Shown: one piece after another, positions 51,370-59,969 of the stretch
Numbering within the stretch: the first letter of the stretch is position 1
Layout: every line of letters begins with the position of its first letter
NCBI RefSeq assembly: GCF_014127105.1
Contig: NZ_CP059902.1
Location: 2,944,001-3,008,000, forward strand
Length of the DNA: 64,000 bases
Source: Devosia sp. MC521
Lineage (GTDB): Bacteria > Pseudomonadota > Alphaproteobacteria > Rhizobiales > Devosiaceae
Direction: 5' to 3'
The notes under the pieces: model-generated
Database searches by the model: none
What the model saw: only the letters and a program-made list of their open reading frames with translations
Told to the model about the DNA's origin: nothing
Translations under genes and position numbers: made by a program

Positions 51370-52866
51370 CTAAAACCGTCTGCTTTTGAAGTCAAGCGCT
51401 TCAGCACCAAGGCTGTGAATATCCTTTTCCATCATGAGGTTTCGCACAAGTGTCAGATCCGATTGGAACTTTTCCATTTCCTCCTGCCGCACTGCAGGGT
51501 CCGGCAGCCTTAGGAGATAGGAGGGGTGATTGGTCACAAAGAGGAGCGCACCATTGTCCAATGCGAACGGCTTCCCTCGGCTCTCGGCAATGGAAACGCC
51601 ACGCCGACCGAGCAGGCTTTCCGCCGCTGTCGCGCCCAAAGCCACGATGATTTTGGGCTTCACCATAGCAATCTCCATATCGAGCCAGAACCGACATGCT
51701 TGAACTTCGCCAGCGCTAGGCCTTTGGTGGATCCGGCGCTTGCCCCGCGGTTCAAATTTGAAATGCTTGACCGCATTGGTCACATAGATCTTTTTCCGGT
51801 CGATCCCGACCCGACCCAAAACCTCATCAAACACCTGCCCCGCAGGCCCAATGAAGGGCTTTCCCGCGAGGTCCTCGCTGTCGCCAGGCTGTTCCCCAAC
51901 AAACAAAACCTCTGCGTTTTCCGGACCTTCGCCAAACACGGGCTGGGTGGCGAATTCGTGGAGCGGACAGTTTTTACAAGAATGGATAGCCTCTCGCGCG
52001 TCGGCGAGGGTTTCAATATCCACCGGCTGCGCTGCCACAACGCGGTCCTGCATCCGCATATGGCGCGCTGGCGGTTGCGAGCTTGCCTGCGCAATCATCA
52101 GCACTTCCATCGCCTTGGCATCACGGATGAGGCTTCCAATCTCCTCGGCCTCAGGCAGGTTCTTCCAATATTTGACCGGCATCTCCGATTTCATCATCGA
52201 CACCTTCAACCGCGCCGGATTGAAAATGGACCGATAATAGGTGCGCCAATCGTCCTCGACGCTATCCTCTTGCGGAACATCGCTCTTTTGGCCGCCCGGT
52301 CCAAAAGTGAGCGTCTCCGTATCCCAAAAGGCGCTGGCATAGGGTGTGATAATGGCCCAATCCATGCTGGCAAAGCGGCGCACGAAAAAGGGGGCCGTCG
52401 CCTCGAGCACAAAGTGTTCAGGCTCAAACCACGAGACAAAATGTTCGCCATTGGCGCAGCTCTCGTCTTCGAGCCGCCGAAAGCGCACAAAGGCTTTCAT
52501 CTTGTGGCTGTCTCGTCTCACCCCGGAGGCAAGCCGCGTCAGCAGAAGCATGTCGCGATCAGAGGCGACATGCACCAGAGAGCGGTCTTTTTGCAGCCGC
52601 CACAACAAACGATAAAGCCCATCGAACCGCGCAGGATCGGAGTGCTGTATCGCCCCACGCGCCAGCTCAATAAATTCCTTCGGCACGGACCCCACGGGGC
52701 CATTGGCTTCCGGCAGCAGCTCCTCACCCGCTTCGAACAGCCCGTTTTGATCTGTCCCATAGCGCCAAACAACGTCATGCGGCGCAACGCCTGCCGCCAA
52801 CAGGCGACGCGCCTTGCCGCGCCATTCGTCAAGATCGTTGGGCTTGATCAGTCGGATCGCCAACAT
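51370..52866 (-). CDS. DUF4130 - UdgX fusion, uracil-DNA-binding glycosylase-family protein
   Basis: 498 residues. The N-terminal DUF4130 domain (about 1-235) begins KARRLLAAGVAPHDVVWRYG. The C-terminal uracil-DNA glycosylase domain (about 285-490) has CKNCPLH, FVGEQPGDSEDLAGKPFIGPAG (residues about 320-341) and NHPSYLLR. The R-loop KRRIH at residues 376-380 is the hallmark of UdgX. In Mycobacterium UdgX this His attaches covalently to the abasic sugar after uracil removal, making a tight suicide complex. No separate Fe-S glycosylase is seen. It starts 5 bases after the radical SAM gene, so they form one operon. Confidence 0.9.
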   Translation of the reverse strand: MLAIRLIKPNDLDEWRGKARRLLAAGVAPHDVVWRYGTDQNGLFEAGEELLPEANGPVGSVPKEFIELARGAIQHSDPARFDGLYRLLWRLQKDRSLVHVASDRDMLLLTRLASGVRRDSHKMKAFVRFRRLEDESCANGEHFVSWFEPEHFVLEATAPFFVRRFASMDWAIITPYASAFWDTETLTFGPGGQKSDVPQEDSVEDDWRTYYRSIFNPARLKVSMMKSEMPVKYWKNLPEAEEIGSLIRDAKAMEVLMIAQASSQPPARHMRMQDRVVAAQPVDIETLADAREAIHSCKNCPLHEFATQPVFGEGPENAEVLFVGEQPGDSEDLAGKPFIGPAGQVFDEVLGRVGIDRKKIYVTNAVKHFKFEPRGKRRIHQRPSAGEVQACRFWLDMEIAMVKPKIIVALGATAAESLLGRRGVSIAESRGKPFALDNGALLFVTNHPSYLLRLPDPAVRQEEMEKFQSDLTLVRNLMMEKDIHSLGAEALDFKSRRF

Positions 52867-52871
52867 AGCGC

Positions 52872-54119
52872 TTAAAACAGGCTCATTTGCTCAGGCGGCG
52901 GGGCGAGCCTTTCGCGAAGCTTTGCGTCGTCGGTCAGCCCGCCCGGCGTCCAATCGGAGGCAGCGATAAAGGGGCGAACCTTGTCGATCGACGCGGCCAT
53001 CTTCGCCACATCTTCAAGCCTGAGGCGCTGGAACCGACGCGAAGCGATGATGCGATCGACGCTACGCACGCCAAGCCCAGGCACGCGCAGCAACATTTCC
53101 CGATCGGCGCGGTTCACATCCACGGGAAAATTCTGTCGCTGTTTCAGGGCCCAAGCCAATTTGGGGTCGATCGCGAGATCGAGCAGCCCCTGATCATCCC
53201 CACCCGAAACAATTTCAGGAACATCAAATCCATAAAACCGAATAAGCCAATCGGCCTGGTAGAGCCGATGTTCCCGCATCAGCGGCGGTGCCTTCAGCGG
53301 CAGGCGCGACGATGCGTCAGGAATGGGCGAAAATGCAGAGTAGTACACCCGCTTCAGCCGATAGCCCGAATAAAGCCCGGCCGCGCGGGTAAGGATTGCG
53401 CTGTCATTGGCCCCGTCTGCGCCCACGATCATCTGCGTGGACTGCCCGGCAGGCGCGAATTTCTGCTTTTTTGCCTTGCTCAACAGCGGCTTTTTATCGG
53501 GCTTGGCCTCGTCCAGTTTGCCCCGCAGATTGGCCATGGCCGTACGGATTTCCGATGGTCGCTTTTCGGGGGCCAAGGTTTCCAGCGCCACGTCGGTCGG
53601 CAGCTCAATATTGGTCGAGAGGCGATCGGCCCACCGCCCTGCCTCAATAAGCAGTTCCGGCGCGGCATTTGGGATCACCTTAAGATGGATATAGCCCTTG
53701 AAATGGTGCACTTCGCGCAGCGCTTTGGCCACGCGCACCATCTCCTCCATCGTATGGTCCGGCGATTTAATTATCCCCGATGATAGAAAAAGGCCTTCAA
53801 TATAGTTGCGACGATAAAAATCGAGCGTGAGGTTGACCATCTCTTCGACAGAGAACCGCGCGCGCTGAACATTGGAGGACGAACGATTGATGCAATAAGC
53901 ACAATCATAGATGCAGAAATTGGTCAGGAGCAGCTTGAGCAGGCTAATGCAGCGGCCATCGGGTGCGTAGGAATGGCAAATGCCGCTCCCCTCGGTCGAG
54001 CCAATCCCCTTGCCGTCCGAACTATTGCGTTTCTCCGTGCCGCTCGACGCGCAAGACGCGTCATACTTGGCTGCATCGGCGAGAATAGCGAGCTTTCGGT
54101 TGAGAGTCAGCGGAGCCAT
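52872..54119 (-). CDS. Putative DNA modification/repair radical SAM protein
   Basis: 415 residues. The radical SAM cluster motif C-x3-C-x2-C is at residues 69, 73 and 76 (CIYDCAYC), preceded by extra Cys residues at 23, 48 and 57. A helix-hairpin-helix pattern (LLRVPGLGVRSVDRIIASRRF) near residues 340-360 suggests DNA binding. Known family habit is to occur beside DUF4130/UDG proteins, as here; the reaction is not established to my knowledge. It begins the two-gene operon with the UdgX fusion. Confidence 0.88.
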   Translation of the reverse strand: MAPLTLNRKLAILADAAKYDASCASSGTEKRNSSDGKGIGSTEGSGICHSYAPDGRCISLLKLLLTNFCIYDCAYCINRSSSNVQRARFSVEEMVNLTLDFYRRNYIEGLFLSSGIIKSPDHTMEEMVRVAKALREVHHFKGYIHLKVIPNAAPELLIEAGRWADRLSTNIELPTDVALETLAPEKRPSEIRTAMANLRGKLDEAKPDKKPLLSKAKKQKFAPAGQSTQMIVGADGANDSAILTRAAGLYSGYRLKRVYYSAFSPIPDASSRLPLKAPPLMREHRLYQADWLIRFYGFDVPEIVSGGDDQGLLDLAIDPKLAWALKQRQNFPVDVNRADREMLLRVPGLGVRSVDRIIASRRFQRLRLEDVAKMAASIDKVRPFIAASDWTPGGLTDDAKLRERLAPPPEQMSLF

Positions 54120-54341
54120 TGTTCATCCTTTGTTCTCACCCTTGTAGCGCGACAAGCGGCGGGATGAAAATAGGATTGCAGGAATGTGAAGTGGACTTAT
54201 CCCCGCCCCTTCACAGCCTGTCAGAATGTCGACCCACAAAAAGACGCAGGATCAATCAACCGAAGTCAGAACCACAATTCAACGACATTACCGCCGCGAA
54301 TGGAATGGTCAGCCGGCCGATGTCACGAACTATAGCCGCCT

Positions 54342-54596
54342 TCACACCTTCGATCGACGCCAGCCTGCGGCCCGAGCTTCTTGTTCGGAACAAAACCAGC
54401 GCTCTCCATGCGACGCGCTAATGCGGGTCTCGGCGTAATAACGCTGCCCGGGAACGTGGTAGATCTTCTCGCCACGAGTGCTGACGTTGCCCTTAATGTT
54501 GCAACGCGTTCCTTCTTGCGCAAAGCTGTCAGATACCGGAAAACAGAAAACAATCGCGATAAGCGCGAGAGCCACAATAGAAATATTCTTCGTCAT
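54342..54596 (-). CDS. Small secreted protein with sunset-type domain
   Basis: 84 residues from the ATG at 54596, with GGAGG upstream; the 15-residue extension to 54641 is not needed. Signal peptide about residues 1-27 (ISIVALALIAIVFCFPVSDSFA). The mature part is CNIKGNVSTRGEKIYHVPGQ then YYAETRISASHGERWFCSEQ, AARAAGW-like end. This matches the small domain often found at the C-terminus of thermonuclease-like or secreted proteins, with two Cys likely forming a disulphide. Function unknown. Confidence 0.8.
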   Translation of the reverse strand: MTKNISIVALALIAIVFCFPVSDSFAQEGTRCNIKGNVSTRGEKIYHVPGQRYYAETRISASHGERWFCSEQEARAAGWRRSKV

Positions 54597-54683
54597 GAAA
54601 TCCTCCGCAGGGATTTCATCATAGCCAATAATGTCTCGCAAGTTTTGTGAAACACCATACTCTTAACTGGGACGAGCCAGAAC

Positions 54684-55040
54684 ATGGATAGCGATCACAC
54701 ACGCCTATTCAATTACACATTCGGCAAAATCTATGTGCTCTATCTGCAAAAAATTGAGCGTAAAGGACGCTCGAAAGAGGAACTCGACCAGGTCTTGTTC
54801 TGGCTCACCGGCCACGATGCGCAGAGCCTGGGCGAGGCGATAGCAGATGAACGCACGCTTGAAGCCTTCTTTGCCCGAGCGCCAAAACTCAATCCTGCTA
54901 AGTCACTCATAACGGGCGTGATCTGCGGTGTCCGCGTTCAAGACATCGACAATCAGACCGTTCAGAACATCCGCTTCATGGACAAATTGGTCGATGAAAT
55001 GGCCAAAGGCAAAGCACTCAATAAAATAATGCGAAGCTAA
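54684..55040 (+). CDS. DUF2200 family protein
   Basis: 118 residues. The pattern RLFNYTFGKIYVLYLQKIERKGRSKEELDQVLFWLTGH and LNPAKSLITGVICGVRVQDI through MDKLVDEMAKGKALNKIMR matches DUF2200 along its full length. Cytoplasmic, small, function not established. Divergent from the small secreted protein gene with an 87-base gap. No obvious ribosome site beyond GGGACGAG. Confidence 0.88.
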   Translation: MDSDHTRLFNYTFGKIYVLYLQKIERKGRSKEELDQVLFWLTGHDAQSLGEAIADERTLEAFFARAPKLNPAKSLITGVICGVRVQDIDNQTVQNIRFMDKLVDEMAKGKALNKIMRS

Positions 55041-55178
55041 GCCAAGCCCGTGCTCAATCCTAACGCACTGCATACCGGCAAAAATCAGTAAGTACTATTT
55101 ACAGAACATCCTTGACCGCGCCCTAGGCGATCAGCGTAAATCACTGAGCGAGCACAAATTGCGGGCAGGAGAATAAGT

Positions 55179-56180
55179 ATGAGACTTGCGTGTTTCGGCG
55201 CAGTGGGGATGTTGGCTTTGGCCCTAAATCCGGCTTTTGCGCAAGCAGAGCCAAGCGAGACCAATCAAGATTTCATGGCTTTAGAAGCCGGTGTCCCGCT
55301 CGAACTACTCCCCGGGGAAGTCGTCGGTGATGCACTTGGCCAATATAGATTCACCTTAGAGTTCGCTCCGACACAGAACAACGAACTCGCTCTGATCAAG
55401 AATATGCTTGAACGGACTGGCGTTTTCGCCAGCGTTCTCGATGAGCTTTCTGACCAGATCGCCCTTCCTGAAACCGTGCCCGTGATTTTCCAAGAGTGCG
55501 GCGAACCCAATGCCTACTGGAGCCGCAACGACCACACCGTAACCATGTGCTACGAACTCGCGGCCCAGTTTTTTGATGATTATTCGACGCTGGACAACAA
55601 GTTCGCACCAATTTTCCCATGGGCGGACCACCGCCAAGTCACCATTGGCTCAACGCTTTTCGTGCTCCTGCACGAAATCGGCCATGGAATGGTGACACTC
55701 TTCGACCTGCCCATCACCGGCCGCGAAGAAGATGTGGTCGATCAGTTTGCAATCTTTATCGTCACCAACTCCGATGAGGAGGATCAGGCTCTGGCGGAGC
55801 GCCCGTCGCGCCTAGCCCTCTTGGCTGCCTATGGGATGATGAGAACAGAACTGCCGATGGAACGTGCGCCGCGCCACTACTGGGGCGATGAGCACAGCTT
55901 AGCGCAACAGCGCGGCATGGACATGCTCTGCATGGTATTTGGTTCCGATCCCGACGCTTACTCCTTACCAGTAATGCCCGGTTTCACCATGATCGCCGAC
56001 TACGCCGCGCAGAACCCGGACGCCTTCACAGGTCCTGCACTGGTTGAAGCGCTGAACCGAGCGGACGATCTCAATCTCATCCCGTGGATGCGCGCTCGGC
56101 TGTGCCCTATGGACTATGCCAAATATGAGGCGAGCTGGGACTATTTGATTGAAACTTTCATGACCCCGAAGTCGAACTGA
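55179..56180 (+). CDS. DUF4344 metallopeptidase, copy 1
   Basis: 333 residues with a signal peptide of about 22 residues. The zinc-protease motif HEIGH is at residues 165-169, followed by GREEDVVDQF, whose acidic residues may supply the third ligand. Conserved Cys in QECGEPNAYW and TMCYEL could pair, as expected for a periplasmic protein. AGGAGAA precedes the ATG. A homologous gene follows 20 bases downstream. Substrate unknown. Confidence 0.86.
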   Translation: MRLACFGAVGMLALALNPAFAQAEPSETNQDFMALEAGVPLELLPGEVVGDALGQYRFTLEFAPTQNNELALIKNMLERTGVFASVLDELSDQIALPETVPVIFQECGEPNAYWSRNDHTVTMCYELAAQFFDDYSTLDNKFAPIFPWADHRQVTIGSTLFVLLHEIGHGMVTLFDLPITGREEDVVDQFAIFIVTNSDEEDQALAERPSRLALLAAYGMMRTELPMERAPRHYWGDEHSLAQQRGMDMLCMVFGSDPDAYSLPVMPGFTMIADYAAQNPDAFTGPALVEALNRADDLNLIPWMRARLCPMDYAKYEASWDYLIETFMTPKSN

Positions 56181-56200
56181 GCGGGAACGAGGAGACACAC

Positions 56201-57205
56201 ATGAAACTCACATCTCTCGTTCTTGCCACAGCGGTTCTCTCCCTTGGCGTAACCGCAGTCTTGGCTCAGGACACCGGCGCCGCAGATAACGTTGAAACGC
56301 CAACCCTGATCGAAAAAGCCGACCTTGAGGCTCTCGAACCTGGTGCAGCGGCCGGCCAGCAACTCGGCGAGCACCGGTTCATCGTCTCCTTCGAGGAAAC
56401 GACAACGCGCGCAGAAGCGCTCGTACGAACGACGCTGCAGAACGAGCCAGCGTTTGTTGGCTTGTTGGACTCTCTTGCCGATCAGATTGCCCTGCCGCAG
56501 GACGTGCCGGTCCGATTTAAGAACTGCGGGGAATCCAACGCGTACTGGAGCCCGGCCTTAAAAGAAATAAGTATGTGCTACGAGCTCTTAACCGGGTTCA
56601 ACCAGAGCTTTCAGGAGAAAGAGGACGCCTATCGGAACGCCTTTAAGTGGGCCGACCAGGTCGAAGTTCTTCTCGGCTCAACAGCATTCGTAATGCTCCA
56701 CGAGATCGGCCACGGCATGGTCGATTTGTTCGAACTACCCGTCACGGGCCGCGAAGAAGATGCCGTAGACCAGTTCGCCACCTTCCTTTTGCTCGCAGCA
56801 GATGAACCCGGGCAACCCCTGCAGGAGCGCTCCTCACGCCTCGCTCTACTGGGGGCCTACTTCTTTGAAAGCTTGCTTCCGATCGGGGTGGAGGTGAACC
56901 AAAGATATTGGGCCGATACCCATACGTTCGGTGCCAAGCGCAGCATCGACATCATGTGTCTGCTCATGGGTGCCGCCCCGGAAACCTATGCCGAGATCGT
57001 TGTCTCGGGCGGCACGATGCTCAATAGTTTCTACAATGACCACCCTGAATTCATCGTCGGTCGTGAAGCCGAATGGATCGCGAAAACGGATGATCTCAAT
57101 CTTGTCCCGTTCAGCCGTGTCAGCAAATGCGCTCAGGAATACGCGCGCTACTCTGGTGGCTGGAAATATCTCATTGAGACGTTCATGACCCCACAGGCGC
57201 ACTGA
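56201..57205 (+). CDS. DUF4344 metallopeptidase, copy 2
   Basis: 334 residues, homologous to the upstream gene over the full length. Signal peptide about 1-22, HEIGH at residues 167-171, GREEDAVDQF, CGESNAYW and the same YLIETFMTP C-terminus. GAGGAG precedes the ATG. Tandem duplication with clear divergence, so the two may differ in target. Its original terminator is split by the IS element at 57246. Confidence 0.87.
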   Translation: MKLTSLVLATAVLSLGVTAVLAQDTGAADNVETPTLIEKADLEALEPGAAAGQQLGEHRFIVSFEETTTRAEALVRTTLQNEPAFVGLLDSLADQIALPQDVPVRFKNCGESNAYWSPALKEISMCYELLTGFNQSFQEKEDAYRNAFKWADQVEVLLGSTAFVMLHEIGHGMVDLFELPVTGREEDAVDQFATFLLLAADEPGQPLQERSSRLALLGAYFFESLLPIGVEVNQRYWADTHTFGAKRSIDIMCLLMGAAPETYAEIVVSGGTMLNSFYNDHPEFIVGREAEWIAKTDDLNLVPFSRVSKCAQEYARYSGGWKYLIETFMTPQAH

Positions 57206-57236
57206 TCTGTCTCATAGTCCCCAATCACAAAGCCCT

Positions 57237-57245
57237 GGCCTCGGT
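57237..57245. repeat. Target-site duplication, left copy
   Basis: GGCCTCGGT, identical to 58033-58041 and directly flanking the IS terminal inverted repeats. Nine bases is the usual IS1-family duplication size. Confidence 0.88.
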
Positions 57246-58032
57246 GGGACTGTTTACAACTTGCTCATTTGGGATTCTAGTTTGACTGCTTGGGGGTGAT
57301 TTGCCGGAGGGTTTGAGATGGATTGTCCAGATTGTTCTAGCACTGCCACGGTCAAGCGCGGCCTCAAGGCGGGTTACCAGCGATTTAGCTGTAAGCAGTG
57401 TGGTCGGTACTTTACTGATCGCGCCCCTAAATTCAGCGCTGAGACAAAAGCGCAGGCCGTTCAGATGTATCTCAACGGCACCGGCATTAGGGCCATTGGG
57501 CGCGTCCTTTCGGCCTCCCCAGCCGCGGTCCTTAAATGGATCCGCAAGGAGCACGACATCTTGCAAGAGCGGATTGCGGCTCAGCGCGGTACGCCAGCGA
57601 GCGGGCCCGATATTATTGAGATGGACGAGATCTATACCTACGTCCAAAAAAACAGCAGCGAGCGGTTATCTGGACCGTTTATAGCCGAAGACAGCGCCGC
57701 GTTGTTGCCCACCACATCGGTGACAAAGGCGTAGAAAGTGCGATCACGGCCTATCGCTTGGCCCTTCAGGCTGTGGGTGAGATCGGGGCCATCTTTACCG
57801 ATGCCAACTCTTGTTACGCACTCGCTTTCAAGCGCAATGGCGTGACCGTGCCACATCTGGAAACAAAGGCGCAAACCCACCTGATTGAGTCCTCCAATTC
57901 CTCAATCAGGGACAATCTTGCGCGGTTCAATCGGCGGACAAAGCGCGTCTCCAAAACAGTGCAGATGCTCGAGATTACGCTCAATCTGTTCTTCAACAGA
58001 CACCTCATAAGGAGTCCCAAATGAACAGTCCC
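57246..58032 (+). mobile_element. IS1-family insertion sequence
   Basis: 787 bp. Ends are GGGACTGTT on the left and AACAGTCCC on the right. Inside the right end the inverted repeat continues as CATTTGGGA(C)TCC. In the left end the same CATTTGGGA follows only after an extra 11 bases (TACAACTTGCT), so the terminal repeats are unequal. A perfect 9-bp target duplication flanks the element. It carries one transposase in two overlapping frames joined by a -1 shift. All parts look intact, so the insertion seems recent. It sits in the loop of the terminator after the second DUF4344 gene. Confidence 0.9.
57318..58024 (+). CDS. IS1-family transposase, made by -1 programmed frameshift
   Basis: The first frame (InsA-like) starts at an ATG preceded by GGAGG and has a zinc finger (Cys 3, 6, 25, 28) and a helix-turn-helix. 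A run of seven A then C (57646-57653, reading A AAA AAC) is the place to slip back one base. The second frame (InsB-like) runs to 58024. Read this way the fusion is 235 residues, close to IS1 InsAB'. Catalytic residues lie in EMDEIYTYV, IFTDANSCY and LIESSNSSIRDNLARF, the DDE layout of IS1. Without slippage the first frame ends at 57734 as a 138-residue protein, probably a repressor as in IS1. Confidence 0.88.
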
Positions 58033-58041
58033 GGCCTCGGT
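58033..58041. repeat. Target-site duplication, right copy
   Basis: GGCCTCGGT, followed by CGGGGCTTTTCTG, the right half of the split terminator. Confidence 0.88.
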
Positions 58042-58185
58042 CGGGGCTTTTCTGTTTCTGCTGCGCCCGACTGTTCATCAATCGACACCAATCCGTTGCT
58101 TATTACGCAGTTTCTGAACCCCTAATCCTGACATACATTCAGTCTCGAACAACGGCGCACTGGCGCCGCGCTAGGAGAATACAAA

Positions 58186-59136
58186 ATGACCCTGGAACTT
58201 GGCGGCATTCACCATCTGACGGCAGTGACGGCAGATGCACCGCGCAACCTGAAATTCTACACGAAGACCCTGGGCATGCGTCTGATCAAGAAGACGGTCA
58301 ATCAGGACGACACCTCGGCCTATCACCTGTTTTATGGTGACGGCGTTGCCTCTCCGGGCGCAGACATGACCTTCTTCGACTTCCCCACCATGCGTGAACA
58401 GCGCGGTAATCACACCGTCGGCCGCACCGGCCTGCGTGTTGACAGCGAAGCGACCTTGCAATGGTGGAAGGAACATCTGGCTGATCAGAATGTTGCGACC
58501 AGCGGCATCAAAGAACGCTTTGGCCATGTCTCGATGGATTTTGAGGATTTCGAAGGCCAACGCTTCCGCCTCCTCGTCGACGACAAGAACAAGGTTGTTC
58601 CTTGGGCGAAGTCGCCGGTCCCAGCCGAAAAGCAGATTATCGGCCTTGGCCCGATCACGCTGTCTGTGCCGGAGCTGGCGCCAACCGATGCGATGCTAAC
58701 CCGCGTCATGAACATGCGTCAGGTCCGCAACTATCCGGCCCGCGACCGCAAGGGCGAGGTTTTCGTTTACGAAATGGGTCCCGGCGGTCCGGGCGCTGAA
58801 GTGCATGTCTCGGTCAACCCTGATCTGCCACGGGCTCGCCCGGGCGCTGGTGGGGTGCACCATGTCGCCTTCCGCACCAAGGATCAGGATGATCTGCGCG
58901 CTTGGATCGATCGCATCAACAGCTTCGGCATTCGCTCGTCGGGCGAAGTGGAGCGCTTCTACTTCACCTCGCTCTACTTCCATGAGCCGAACGGCATCCT
59001 GTTCGAACTGGCGACAGACGTTCCTGGCTTTGCTGCAGACGAACCAATGGAAACTCTGGGCGAAAGCCTAGCGCTACCACCATTCCTTGAGCCGCACCGC
59101 GCTCAAATCGAAGCGGGCCTGAAGCCACTCGAATAA
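58186..59136 (+). CDS. VOC-family ring-cleaving dioxygenase (MhqO-like)
   Basis: 316 residues, two vicinal-oxygen-chelate modules (about 1-140 and 150-280). Likely metal ligands are His in GIHHLTAV, His in GVHHVAFRT and Glu in NGILFELATDVPGF. Family proteins act on hydroquinones or catechols using iron, and often protect against quinones. Start ATG at 58186 with AGGAGAA upstream. Single gene, followed by a strong terminator. Actual substrate unknown. Confidence 0.85.
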   Translation: MTLELGGIHHLTAVTADAPRNLKFYTKTLGMRLIKKTVNQDDTSAYHLFYGDGVASPGADMTFFDFPTMREQRGNHTVGRTGLRVDSEATLQWWKEHLADQNVATSGIKERFGHVSMDFEDFEGQRFRLLVDDKNKVVPWAKSPVPAEKQIIGLGPITLSVPELAPTDAMLTRVMNMRQVRNYPARDRKGEVFVYEMGPGGPGAEVHVSVNPDLPRARPGAGGVHHVAFRTKDQDDLRAWIDRINSFGIRSSGEVERFYFTSLYFHEPNGILFELATDVPGFAADEPMETLGESLALPPFLEPHRAQIEAGLKPLE

Positions 59137-59141
59137 AAACT

Positions 59142-59167
59142 AAAGGCCGGAGGAAACTCCGGCCTTT
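59142..59167. terminator. Bidirectional rho-independent terminator
   Basis: AAAGGCCGGAG, GAAA, CTCCGGCCTTT: perfect 11-bp stem with a tetraloop and T-rich flanks on both strands, between convergent genes. Confidence 0.9.
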
Positions 59168-59178
59168 GCTCTTGTGCC

Positions 59179-59895
59179 CTATGGTCGAGATGGCGGGAGC
59201 CCGTCGTCTGCCGCGCGCCCTCCCATGCCAAGTCCCATTCCCATCCCGCCGCCAGTGCCACCGGCGCCCCCTCCCCCTTGGCCACCGCCTCCTTCACGTC
59301 CACCGCCTGAACCCGCGCCACGTCCGCCACGAGCACCGCCAGCGGCAGGACGTGTGGGACCTTGCATCGGAATTTCGAGGTCTTTGGGAATGGGATCTAG
59401 GTCAAGCGCGTCACGAATATAATTGCGCAGCGACACCACGAGGTCATGGGTATGGATTTGATTGCCAGCGACCAACTCTCGCGCCGCCTTCTCGGCAAGT
59501 CGAACCTGTTCATCAGTGCCCAAAAGAATAATGTCCGACAGTGCGGCCTCCACCGCATCGCGCACCTGGCGCACCCGTTCGAACATCTCATCGCTCATCG
59601 TACGCGGCGAGCTTTCGACCTCCCCACTTTCGGCAGCGGCTTTTTCTGCTGCACGGATGTCACGCAAATGGCGCGGATCAACCGATAGGCGTCCCGTAAA
59701 GGAACCACCCAAAACCTTATAGGCCGCGATCAGCGTCTTAAGCCGCTCATTGATTTGCCGGTTCATTCGCTGCTGGCGCTGCTGAATGGTCGTCATCATC
59801 ACTAGCCGAATGCCAATACCAACCAGAGCAAACAGAGCGATGCCAATCAGACTTGTGAGCACTCCCTGCCAAGTCGAAAAATCAAATCCCCGCAC
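59179..59895 (-). CDS. Membrane-anchored protein with Gly-rich tail
   Basis: 238 residues from a GTG at 59895 with GGAGGAG upstream; the 16-residue extension to a TTG at 59943 is unlikely. One membrane helix near residues 10-34 (VLTSLIGIALFALVGIGIRLVMM), then a helical, charged cytoplasmic region about 40-165. From about residue 178 the tail is a low-complexity Gly/Arg and Gly/Met stretch. No known domain recognised. It lies downstream of the VWA gene on the same strand, behind a terminator. Confidence 0.72.
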   Translation of the reverse strand: MRGFDFSTWQGVLTSLIGIALFALVGIGIRLVMMTTIQQRQQRMNRQINERLKTLIAAYKVLGGSFTGRLSVDPRHLRDIRAAEKAAAESGEVESSPRTMSDEMFERVRQVRDAVEAALSDIILLGTDEQVRLAEKAARELVAGNQIHTHDLVVSLRNYIRDALDLDPIPKDLEIPMQGPTRPAAGGARGGRGAGSGGGREGGGGQGGGGAGGTGGGMGMGLGMGGRAADDGLPPSRP

Positions 59896-59935
59896 AGTCC
59901 GCTCTCCTCCGTCTAGGCTTCTGCCAGCATAACCA

Positions 59936-59964
59936 AAAAACAAGGGGCCGGTTTGTCCGGCCCC
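59936..59964 (-). terminator. Terminator of the sigma-VWA operon
   Basis: GGGGCCGG, five bases, CCGGCCCC: perfect 8-bp stem followed on the minus strand by TTG and six T, 6 bases beyond the VWA gene stop. Confidence 0.85.
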
Positions 59965-59969
59965 TCCTA

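Noticed and set aside
54226..54438. 70-codon plus frame between the radical SAM and small secreted protein genes
   Set aside because: Overlaps the C-terminal half of the better supported secreted protein on the other strand; no family features.
59216..59370. Repetitive CCACCGCC-type stretch that looks like a tandem repeat or CRISPR
   Set aside because: Units are irregular and correspond to the Gly-rich tail of the minus-strand gene; no repeat-spacer structure anywhere in the window.
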